Source: Sphaeroforma sirkka
Taxonomy: Eukaryota > Opisthokonta > Ichthyosporea > Ichthyophonida
Length of the DNA: 25,357 nt
Direction of reading: 5' to 3'
Assembly: GCA_001586965.3 (NCBI GenBank)
Contig: LUCW03000424.1
Location: forward strand, 25,001-50,357
Shown: positions 8,841 through 18,527 of the stretch, piece after piece
Position numbering within the stretch: the stretch's first letter is position 1
How the letters are laid out: each line of letters opens with the position of its first letter
Notes under the pieces: model-generated
Seen by the model: the letters and a program-made list of their open reading frames with translations, nothing else
Told to the model about the DNA's origin: nothing
The model's database searches: none
Translations under genes and position numbers: made by a program

Positions 8841-9936
8841 GACTATACAATTATATATGGCGTGTCTCGAGGTAACAAGATGTCAATATGCTGTTCTGGT
8901 AAATAATAACGGTCACTGCGAAATAATGTAAAGGTTCGCTTTATAAATGGTCACATCAAGAGTGTTATTCACTAAACATCTGGTAACCTTCACAGACTTC
9001 CAGGCACTCTATTTCCTCAGCAGTTCCTCAGATGAAAAATCGCACCTATATCAAGTACCACATTGATTGATAGCTTTGTATTTTTGGTTTTGTAATTTTT
9101 ATTATCTCTTTGATCAACTGATAGGTCGCCCTCATTCAAGGTTGCACATCGCTCATATTTGCCGTAATCTTCGATCTAATAGTATGCGTCTACACGGTTA
9201 TATATTGACTAAATAGCTAGTGATCGGATTCTATGATCAGATGTTGATGTATATCACATTATCATCAGACCTAACACACGAACATTGCCACTGGCTATCG
9301 ACGTAACTGGCAGTCTGTTGAGAAAAGGATATCTACGATAAAGATTCAGTCCTGAACTGCTATCTTGAGATACAAAGTGGTGACTAAAGAGTAGAAGTTA
9401 TCCTGTGTTTGCAGTACATCAGCTAAACAGCAATAGATATTTCTTTTGGAAGTTGAATATGTAACAGTTTTGTTGTCTCCAATTCCACCAGGAGCTCCTT
9501 GTTCAACCGTAACGGCAGGGACCGCCGTGTATTAGATCAAAGGATGCGAACGGTCACGTGTCAACGAGTTAAAAGCTGAGCACTGCGCTATATCAGCGGT
9601 GTGGTAGGTGTCAGCGAATAATGTGTGCCTGTGCTATCATGTAAGGCATGATCATGTTTACACACATTACGAGACACTCGCTTATCATCACATCTATGCA
9701 CTGGAACGTTATATCCCTGTCGTTTACCATACCTCACCTTTGCCCAATTGGGTTCCTCTGAAAAAATCATCCAGAACAGAAGATTCGGGTTACTTAGTCT
9801 TCATCAATCACCGATCGATTGTGATGACTGGACTCTCTCAAAATATATATGACAATCGCTGTGAGACATTAGGGCTACAAACATCTTAAAAACCTTAAGG
9901 TTATATAATTGCATTGTTAAACTATGCAATAACTCA
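8841..9936. other. Non-coding stretch left of tRNA-His
   Basis: No feature is supported. A 93-codon plus-strand frame at 9608-9889 has no recognisable motif and an antisense frame of similar length, so I do not call it. Confidence 0.4.
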
Positions 9937-10023
9937 AGTGGATTAGTTCAATGGCAGAACATTGCTTTGTGGTGTCGTAGTAACGAATCAGCAAAAATGG
10001 GAGTTCGATTCTCCCATCTACGA
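9937..10023 (+). tRNA. tRNA-His (anticodon GUG) with a 16-nt intron
   Basis: The mature parts fold well. The D arm is GTTC-AATGGCA-GAAC, the anticodon stem TTGCT/AGCAA and the T arm GGGAG-TTCGATT-CTCCC. Anticodon GTG is at 9969-9971. Removing 9973-9988, at the usual intron site after position 37, gives the loop TTGTGGC, which is the canonical His loop. The acceptor AGTGGAT/ATCTACG pairs in six of seven positions, with one G-U, and the terminal pair is A-G; the extra G(-1) of tRNA-His is added after transcription in eukaryotes. The A box (9944-9954) fits the consensus at every position, the B box is good, and TTTT follows at 10025. Introns in tRNA-His are uncommon. It could be a degenerate copy, but the fold is strong. 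Confidence 0.8.
9973..9988 (+). other. tRNA-His intron complementary to its acceptor
   Basis: The putative 16-nt intron contains GTCGTAG (9974-9980), the exact reverse complement of CTACGAC (10018-10024) at the 3' end of the acceptor. In the alternative fold this 7-bp helix would stack directly on a 7-bp T stem (ATGGGAG/CTCCCAT). The pairing is seen in the sequence; that it forms in the cell is inference. Confidence 0.6.
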
Positions 10024-10024
10024 C

Positions 10025-10065
10025 TTTTGTAGGGTTTTTATCCCATCTACGATTTTTTTTTTTTT
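10025..10065 (+). terminator. Double Pol III terminator with repeated acceptor end
   Basis: TTTT at 10025-10028 directly follows the tRNA. The 12-nt acceptor end TCCCATCTACGA (10012-10023) is then repeated at 10041-10052, 29 nt further on, and is followed by a run of 13 Ts (10053-10065). The repeat is preceded by GGG and a seven-base loop, so it weakly imitates a T arm. Confidence 0.7.
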
Positions 10066-11340
<1,275 letters not shown>

Positions 11341-11344
<4 letters not shown>

Positions 11345-11850
11345 AGATCATGAATGATCCGTAGACAATAATTAGATTCACAGAAACCGGCTTTATTTGC
11401 AGATTATTTAGCTAGTGTTGTGACGTACAGCTCTCGCGTCACACGCTCACTATTAGTATTTAAATTGTGTCTCATCTGAGTGACTCATTTTTTTACAGCT
11501 AACAAGTCGGACAAAAAATCCCGTGCCCATGACCACACAATTTATGTTTGAGTCATGACTGGGCCCAGAACTTGAATCCCTCACAATCAGAGCCCCTGCA
11601 TATTCCAGTCGATGGCCCCCCCCCCTACGTCTGGCCCCCCTCAGGTCCCAGTCAATGGGTGACTCTATGCCTGTTCCATCTCAGGTCTCAGTTCTCAACT
11701 CTAGGGCCAGCCTCGCAATATATCACAACCTCCCGCTTGTATTACGCACTACAGTGTCACTATCATAGCTTGACATTGACTGAACCATATAATATCTACA
11801 ATTTTATACATACACGAAAGATGCGTACGTCTCCACCCCTACGTAGAGGA
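11341..11850. other. Unassigned stretch with a C-rich patch
   Basis: This lies between the microsatellite and the recognisable part of the old retroelement. It holds a C-rich patch near 11610-11650 with runs of nine and six Cs, unlike the AT-rich surroundings. On the minus strand, the direction of the old element, an AATAAA occurs near 11391. It may include decayed 3' sequence of that element, but nothing can be aligned. Confidence 0.3.
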
Positions 11851-11949
11851 TGAAGCTCATCATCTCTCACCACAACGGTCTGAGAATTTTACTATTAGCA
11901 CAAGCACTGCGTCTATTAAACGACGCGTCGGCAACTTGGGTTTGTCCGC

Positions 11950-12190
11950 CGCTATCTGTGGCTCACTCTTCTTGCAGCGTAAAACGCAGATTGCGCAACC
12001 ATCAACGTTACTCATCACACCACGTCTCCCAGCGGCCCAAACCGAGCTGAGAACACCAGACCATATGCATGCCTTCTCCGTGCGTTGCATACAGTGCCCA
12101 ATGGTTTGCCTATAACCATCCGGCGGCTCTGTCAAAGGCGAATGATATGTTATTTCGTCGTACGGCATATGCGGACGGTATGGCAGCGTC
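11950..12190 (-). pseudogene. Integrase zinc-finger-like remnant of the old element
   Basis: The minus strand encodes GYRQTIGHCMQRTEKACIW and later DGCAICVLRCKKS, which resembles the H-H-C-C N-terminal domain of Ty3-like integrases ending in C-x-x-C-x-x-x-K. The catalytic core that should follow was not found. Confidence 0.45.
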
Positions 12191-12647
12191 ACCTGATTCT
12201 CCGCTACCGACGTGAGCTCGCCATGTGCGGTTTCAATTGTGCGCGCAAGAAACTGGGATACAAGTTATCCGGTATCTCTACCATACGTGTCAGAAGCGCT
12301 TGCATATACACTACCCTCGCAGGATCACCCCACCGTAAGGGTAAATCGTGTGACATACTTCGCAAACGGTACCGGAGCCTCGAGCCAACCGCCAGCAACG
12401 GCACATGCTCACGCTCGATACTAGCTCGCGCCTGGTGCTCCAACTGAACATATCGGATACTAACTGCTGCCACTGCATCACGCATTATGGCCTACGTAGC
12501 ATGTCCCGTCTCCAGCAGGGACAGTTCCCTGTCCTGTGATGCAAGACGTTTTATAACCAATAAAATCGCGTTCATCATATGAAAGAACTGAGAGACTACA
12601 GGTCTCAGGCCAGATTTTACAGCAAGAAACCATCATTGATCTATGGA

Positions 12648-12743
12648 AGTCATCAGAGTTAGCTCACTCCCGAGAGCTAAGTCATCAGAGTTAGATCACT
12701 CCCGAGAGCTAAGTCATCAGAGTTAGCTCACTCCCGAGAGCTA
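12648..12743. repeat. Three 32-bp hairpin repeats
   Basis: Three units (12648-12679, 12680-12711, 12712-12743) each contain TTAGCTCACTCCCGAGAGCT followed by AA. Its ends TTAGCTC and GAGCTAA are perfect complements around an 8-nt loop; the middle unit has one change in the stem. More degenerate relatives continue to about 12860, for example CTCAA...TTGAG and CTTAA...TTAAG pairs around similar TTCTAAGAG or TCCCGAGAG centres. Repeated hairpins of one design are unusual inside a decayed pol region and may mark an unrelated insertion (about 12540-13120). Confidence 0.8.
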
Positions 12744-13289
12744 ATCAAGTTGCTCAAATTACTCTCAAGAGTTGAGTTATCACTTAACTGACTTCTAAGA
12801 GCAGATTAAGCTTCTCAACCGATTCCCGAGAGTGGATTAAACCTGTCAACCGCAACATTCTAATAGTAGCTGCGGTTCTATGTGAGTCACAACCTATGCG
12901 GAAAGGCATCATATGATCAGCGTGAGATTTAGTTGCAGAGAAGTTGAAATAGAAAAGCATCGAATTGTTAAAGTGTTCCGCATAACGTTTCTCATACTGA
13001 TCAGATGAGTGCTGAACACTAGCACAAACACCTTAGGTATAGAACCGAGGTCAGAAATAAATACATATATTTGCACTTTATTTTAAGTCTACTACATTGC
13101 ACTCTGACAAGTACGGCGAGAAGCCTGTCAACGAGTTATACGTGGTATTGTACACACCACCATATTTTTATCGTAGTTTAGGTGCGTGATGGACCCTGGA
13201 GCATACGTCGGTTCGTTCCCGTGCTTAAAAAAGATGCCCATACGCGTGAGGAACCGCCGATGACAAAGACACTATCACCTTAAATCACC

Positions 13290-13470
13290 GCGCTTCAGGG
13301 GCGTAAGGCCAGACCATTGTCACCATCGCCCTGTCCTTTTTATTACTGGACAACCCCTTGCCCATGTCCGACCAATTCGGATTAAAGTACGAGCGAGAAC
13401 CCAACTACGTTCTCACACCCTCCCAGCCAGCGTGCTTCATTCGATAGTTCATAGGATGAACAAATCACTC
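13290..13470 (-). pseudogene. Extra NPN-type domain of the old element
   Basis: The minus strand encodes SYFNPNWSDMGKGL and then DRAMVTMVWPYAP. This aligns with WANPPCQLIAQLL and TITLCCPYVTP of the young element, with the same spacing between the NP and PY words. It follows RNase H in both elements. Similar NPP-x(n)-P-x-W sequences follow RNase H in DIRS-type retroelements, where the region is often compared to DNA N6-adenine methyltransferases. The call rests on a short fossil match. Confidence 0.45.
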
Positions 13471-13559
13471 AGCGTCAAATGATTCAAAATCTCCTCTATC
13501 TTGTCGAATAGCATCCTGTTAACCGCTTATGACTCCGTTTCATGCTTAATAACCAGCGG

Positions 13560-13926
13560 CACAGTCCATTGTACCCTGTCCTCATCAGGTAAACGCCGCG
13601 CTTGTATGATCGGATCAATGTGGTAACCCAGTCTAGACTGTACGTTTGCCACCGGGTTCAGCTCTCCTGGTACATGCTTCAAGATAATGTCAAAATTACG
13701 CAGCACCTGTGCGTACCTTGCCCTTGGCCGTTGATTCGTAAGGCATGAGGATTTGCGTCAACATTTTCCTGACCAGGTGCTCGTGATCAGAAAATACCGC
13801 CAGAGGGTCTCCACCTCTGACAGATGATATTCCATTATCCGTGATGTGATATCCCAAACTACGCTGCATGAACTTAGTCGACCAGAAGCCCGAGGGGCAT
13901 AGCTTGCTATCCAGCTTAGTTAACAA
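13560..13926 (-). pseudogene. RNase H remnant of the old element
   Basis: The minus strand contains VFSDHEHLVRKML, like the late D-H motif of retroelement RNase H, and then DIILKHVPGELNPVAN, the typical H-x-P-G-x-x-N-x-x-A segment that closes Ty3-like RNase H. It is fossil. Confidence 0.65.
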
Positions 13927-14023
13927 TCCTTCACCTACTCCTATCGAGTCACGGGGGTCACAGTATAGCTACAGCTTGTCGTCAAAGCGCGGTTCGACCA
14001 ATACCCTCTCGTAGCCACCTCAC

Positions 14024-14618
14024 TGTAAACTTCGATGGAAATTACTAGGTTTCAAACTATATTAGACTAAAATACAATTTAGTCAGTTAGGATTTAGCAG
14101 TGGTAGCTTGTGTAAGAATGATCGGTACTGCCTCTTGTTAAGAGCCTAAATATCCTCGATCACACAGGGCGTACCTCTAGCTGTTCTTTATTGAATAATT
14201 TTCACTAGAAGTACTAAGTGTTCATGACCACGTGCCTAATTTGTAGATAGACATGATAACGTAAGTCACGTTAATACATTAGCTGATATAAATAAAGTTC
14301 CATCTGAAGAAAAGATAAAAAAAGAAAAAAGACTTATTGGATTTTGGAGATTGGCGGGAGGACCAAAATCTATAAGTAGTAGTTCGGAGATTATGAAATT
14401 TAGTTTATAATATCCTACATCTATTAATGTCTCAAATAGGTACAAGTAGATGAGTCATACCAAATACTCAGGCTATTGAAGCCATCAAAGTGAATTTAGA
14501 ACACTTTGGAAATATTGGAAAAAGAGCTTGTATTAAATTATTTAAAAACAAATAAAAACCAATGTATTATCTCAATTGATCTTGATATTTTAGACTGACC
14601 GGAGGCCGTATTTCTACA
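14024..14618 (-). mobile_element. Solo LTR of the young Ty3-like family
   Basis: This 595-bp sequence is the reverse complement of the 5' LTR at 17847-18447, about 97% alike by eye. It begins TGTAGAAATACGG and ends AAGTTTACA when read on the minus strand. It is flanked by the 4-bp target-site duplication TCAC (14020-14023 and 14619-14622), and no internal element sequence is attached. It therefore looks like a solo LTR left by LTR-LTR recombination after insertion into the pol region of the older element. It is complete in length and moderately young. Confidence 0.93.
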
Positions 14619-14689
14619 TCACCCCAAATCCGGTGTTATGTTTCCTGCTGAGCACAACACCAAATATAAAAATACATATTTAGGTTCGA

Positions 14690-15300
14690 AATAGGGGGTA
14701 TGTCCTGGAAGTAGTTCGGGATATACTGACTCAGTATAATACCCAGTCGTATGATACCAAAAGACAGGGAGATCTTTATCTGATGGTGGTATACGCAGGA
14801 TGGACTCTATACAATTCTCACTAATGTACGACCCAGTTCGTCTACGACACGCCACAGCCCAAGCACCAGTCGGTCGGAGAAGCCAAAGCAACACTTCTTG
14901 AAATTCAACTTAGCATTGTGCTTCACGCACGATGCTACGTTGTCCCTAACACTGTTGTGGCCCACACTCATATTGTCAATATAAGTCTCAAGGTCATCCA
15001 CGCTTTGAACCCAGTGCTCTATCCTCGCCTGTATAATCCACGATGCAGACTTTATGTCAATAACATGTGCTTAGACCCCATCAGCTACATTTTGCTGACA
15101 GCTGGCAAAAACTCTGCTCCAGATCAACCATTGTATGATACTTCTTGCTGCGTACATCTGACAAGAAGTCCTGCTTAGTCGATATTAACTATTCCTCACG
15201 TTTGAGCTTAACATTATTATATATATATAGTTAATACAGCAGCGCCAATTATTGGCAGACACGGAAACCACGCCCGGATGTCCTTTGGTCTCGATCTCCG
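14690..15300 (-). pseudogene. Reverse transcriptase remnant of the old element
   Basis: The minus strand encodes ANNWRCCINY, like the conserved W-R-x-C-x-D-Y segment of the fingers. Further on it has the Y-x-D-D type catalytic region followed by LNFKKCCFGF, the typical sequence after that motif in Ty3-like RT. Together these identify the RT of the Metaviridae type. Just upstream (15286-15450) a 105-bp tandem repeat is present, encoding two copies of a VGDWDHGDVTRDISE-like block. Confidence 0.65.
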
Positions 15301-16099
15301 ATATATCTCTCGTGACATCGCCATGATCCCAATCGCCCACCTTCACGCCTCGGTTCTTTAAGACTATGTGCGGCATGGCACAATAACCTTTGGTCTCGGC
15401 CTCCGATATCTCTCTCGTGACACCGCCACGATCCCAATCGCTCACCTTCGTATCCAACACCGACGTGACCGTCGGATCGTTGTTGGGGTACACACTATAC
15501 GACAGCTGGGCCAAATCCTACAGACGAAACTCTACACTTCTCTTGAAGCGGGTGTCATTTTATACAATAAACGCGGTGGTTGCTGTATTGTATGCGACTG
15601 ACCAAATTGTAGCAATAATATTGTCTAGTTCTTCCTTCGGCAAACCACGTTTCGTATGCAGCTTACGCAGCTGGAACTAGTCAAAGTCCAGAATCGCCTT
15701 TGGGTCACCTCCTTCGCCGAATAAACCATAGTCACCACAAAAGATATGTCTACCTCCGTTGATATGTCATGCAACCTTGGCAACACAAACTCATCAGCAT
15801 CAGCCAACTCTGCCGCGCTAGCAGTATATTCCACTCGTCGCTGCATCTTGCCAAATATTTACGATGCTCCTGCTCCATGGACTTGTTCCGCAAGACTGCC
15901 TTCAACCCAAGCCGGTCCGTAATATGTTCAACCGTAAGCCCTACGGACTAGCTTCCAAAATTGTGCGCCGTTTTGGATTGACATCCAATCGTCGCGGTCT
16001 CACCCGCTTTCTCCGTGGACCTGACATTGTCCGCCGTCAGAAAGTCAATCACTTCAGTCTGCGGAACTACTACCAGGAAATTATATGTAGTCCACATGA

Positions 16100-16250
16100 G
16101 CGCCAAGCGGTTCTTTTGCATGAATTAGAACCGGAGCAGCACATCCATATCAAACGGTAGCGAGTCCACCCCTAGTATATTCATAGGTAGATCGATAATA
16201 TGTCCACCCGAGGTGTCAATAGTCACCTGTGATTTTACCACGCCAGATGA
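16100..16250 (-). pseudogene. Retropepsin-like remnant of the old element
   Basis: The minus strand encodes MNILGVDSLPFDMDVLL, resembling the C-terminal ILG-x-D-x-L part of retroviral-type aspartic proteases. Its position between nucleocapsid and RT supports the call. It is a fossil and short. Confidence 0.4.
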
Positions 16251-16439
16251 GCGTATGTACCCCATCTCGGCAGCTCCTTCGTACAGTAACCTTGAACACC
16301 GAGCAGTCTTTAGACCCTACCGCGCCGCAAAGAACTTAGTGACCAAGCTCGGGCATATACCTCAATGTCTTCAGTCCCTATTCTTGAATAACACTGCCCG
16401 CCTGCGCCTTGCCTTGCGTGCCGTGTAACAACGCCCATC

Positions 16440-16510
16440 GAGCCAGCGAGTTATCAGGCAATCACGTCTAAGTGACCGCACTGATCACAGTTATGGCATC
16501 GTACCAACTT
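16440..16510 (-). pseudogene. Zinc-knuckle-like segment of the old gag
   Basis: The minus strand encodes RCHNCDQCGHL, a Cys/His cluster of the nucleocapsid sort, located between the gag-like frames and the protease-like region, where Ty3-like nucleocapsids lie. Confidence 0.4.
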
Positions 16511-16696
16511 GTGGTATGTCGCCCGAGCTTCTACATTCCCATCATACTCTGATAAAACCATACTAGGCTTCTCTGATGCCTCACGTGCATGCTTATTTGC
16601 ATTCCCTTTCGGATATTATTTGTTCGAAGGCTGCGCGGCCTGTGTCTGACGAGCGGCTTTTCCGTGAGTATACTTTAGAACCCGATAAAACTTTTG

Positions 16697-17504
16697 CTAC
16701 CCTGTTAGCTGGATAAGCAAGCCAAAAATAGCCGCAGGCGTACCCTTCGTTTCATACCGATCTTGCATCAGATCAGCAAATGCCGCTGACATCTGCACCT
16801 CCAGAGACGCCATATATACCTTTGAATTGCGTAGAGTTATCAAGACATCAGTGAGGCCTTTTAATCGATAGTCCTGACGCAGATTGTCCCCCAGCACTTT
16901 AACCCGAGCAAAGAATCGAGGAAGGAACAAGTCAATCGTGTCGTGGATGGACGTCATGGTATCTGTCACCGCTTTCTCAAACAGGTGTGCGGTGCACTGT
17001 GAATATTTCAGCACGTGATTGGCAATCATTTACGCCCGAGTAGTCAGTCGAGGGGCTACAGTAAGTTGGTTCCTCATCGCGTCTATTGCTACTCGGTTCA
17101 TATAGTAACTACCGCTGACGTATGGCAATCCCTGCCGTAGCCAAATGCTTTTTAAACGCCTTCAGTTTTATCATTAACCTGTAAGGAACCTGCTTCTCAG
17201 GAGCCAGGTCAAACACATCCACAGTGCGCGGCATCGCCCCTCCCGTGTCATGATACGTCAAAAGCTTGAAGAGGTGTGTGATAAAATAGCCCATATGCCA
17301 TACGTTTTGCAAATTCTGCAACATGCTCATGACCAACCAGGGTAACTTGATATACTGCCCTGCCAAACGACCTGCAGTCAGTAGCATGGCATCCCACCTT
17401 GGCTCTTCAAGTAACATGGTTGAAATCTTGTTATGTCTAACCAACATCAACAAGTCCACCATGCCAATATCCTGATGCGTGGTAACAAATCGATGTAGTA
17501 TCAA
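16697..17504 (-). pseudogene. gag-like region of the old element
   Basis: Two minus-strand open stretches dominate. The first contains HQDIGMVDLLMLVRHNKIS and QVPYRLMIKLKAFKKHLATA. The second contains DTIDLFLPRFFARVKVLGD and YMASLEVQMSAAFADLMQ, a helical, capsid-like composition. Their position upstream of a Cys/His knuckle and of protease and RT is what marks them as gag; I see no diagnostic capsid motif. They are fossil. Confidence 0.5.
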
Positions 17505-17846
17505 TCGTAGTTGTTAAAATCTGAAATAAATATAGATCGAAGTAATAATTGATAGGAGTGGAATGATATAGACAAACATCTCAGTCTATCTTCCCTTTGT
17601 CTCTTAGACTATCGAAGATTGAAGCTAAAATTAGTTCTTTCTTTGACAGCGACTTATTCATATATACTTCTATACGAATAGTCAGTAGCATGGCATCCCA
17701 CCTTGGCTCTTCAAACAACATGGTTGAAATCTTATTATGTCTAACCAACATCAACAAGTCCACCATGCCAATATCCTGATGCGTGGTAACAAATCGATGT
17801 AGATTCAATCGTAGTTGTTAAAATCTGAAATAAATATAGATCGAAG
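17377..17846. repeat. Direct duplication cut by the young element
   Basis: The sequence 17377-17544 is repeated at 17681-17846 with an offset of 304 bp and only a few differences. Between the copies lie 136 bp of unique sequence (17545-17680), so the full unit is about 304 bp. The second copy stops exactly at the first base of the young element's 5' LTR (after GATCGAAG). The sequence includes the start of the old element's gag-like frame and its upstream flank. The rest of the second copy may lie beyond the 3' LTR, outside the window. Confidence 0.85.
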
Positions 17847-18447
17847 TGTAGAAATACGGCCTCCGGTCAGTCTAAAATATCAAGATCAATTGAGATAATA
17901 CATTGGTTTTTTATTTGTATTTTAAATAATTTAGTACAAGCTCTTTTTCCAATATTTCCAAAGTGTTCTAAATTCACTTTGATGGCTCCAATAGCCTGAG
18001 TATTTGGTATGACTCATCTACTTGGACCTATTTGAGACATTAGTAGATGTAGGATATTATAAACTAAATTTTATAATCTCCGAACTACTACTTATAGATT
18101 TTGGTCCTCCCGCCAATCTCCAAAATCCAATAAGTCTTCTTTTTTTTTTTTTTTAACTTTTCTTCAGATGGAACTTCATTTATATCAGCTAATGTATTAA
18201 CGTGACTTACGTTATTATGTCTATTTACAAATTAGGCAAGTGGTCATGAACACTTAGTACTTCTAGTGAAAATTATTCAATAAAGAACAGCTAGAGGTAC
18301 GCCCTGTGTGATCGAGGATATTTAGGCTCTTAACAAGAGGCAGTCCCGATCATTCTTACACAAGCTACCACTGCTAAATCCTAACTGACTAAATTGTATT
18401 TTAGTTTAATATAGTTTGAAACCTAGTAATTTCCATCGAAGTTTACA
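17847..18447 (+). repeat. 5' LTR of the young element
   Basis: A 601-bp LTR beginning TGTAGAAATACGG and ending GAAGTTTACA, so the ends form the short inverted repeat TGTA/TACA. It contains an AATAAA signal at 18279-18284 and a long T-run near 18139-18153. It is matched by the solo LTR at 14024-14618 and the partial 3' LTR at 24983. Confidence 0.95.
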
Positions 18448-18527
18448 TATTTTTTCAGTTAAATAGTAGTTACAGTAGTGTACTGCTTCTAGACTGTCTG
18501 ACATCGATTTACTATCCAGCAAATACT

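Larger units (their letters stand above)
11850..17545 (-). mobile_element. Old Ty3-like LTR retrotransposon, heavily decayed
   Basis: Read on the minus strand, coding pieces appear in Ty3 (Gypsy) order: gag-like frames (17504 to 16697), a Cys/His knuckle (about 16500), a retropepsin-like tail (about 16200), reverse transcriptase (about 15300 to 14700), the end of RNase H (about 13930 to 13560), an extra NPN-type domain (about 13470 to 13290) and an integrase zinc-finger-like segment (about 12190 to 11950). The integrase core and both LTRs were not found. The element is broken in many places, dozens by impression, so it is old. A solo LTR of another family sits inside it, and hairpin repeats lie in its distal part. 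The boundaries are approximate. Confidence 0.7.

Noticed and set aside
9608-9889. 93-codon plus frame before tRNA-His
   Set aside because: Composition is unremarkable, an antisense frame overlaps it, and no motif is recognised.
11548-11853. 101-codon plus frame with PVDGPPPYVWPPSGP
   Set aside because: The proline-rich part comes from C-runs; no family, start context or conservation can be seen.
11850-12485. Plus-strand open frames of 66-120 codons
   Set aside because: They overlap minus-strand retroelement remnants with recognisable motifs and have none of their own.
18448-18527. tRNA primer-binding site after the 5' LTR
   Set aside because: The sequence starts TATTTTTTCAG; I could not match it to the 3' end of a common tRNA, so I do not call a site.
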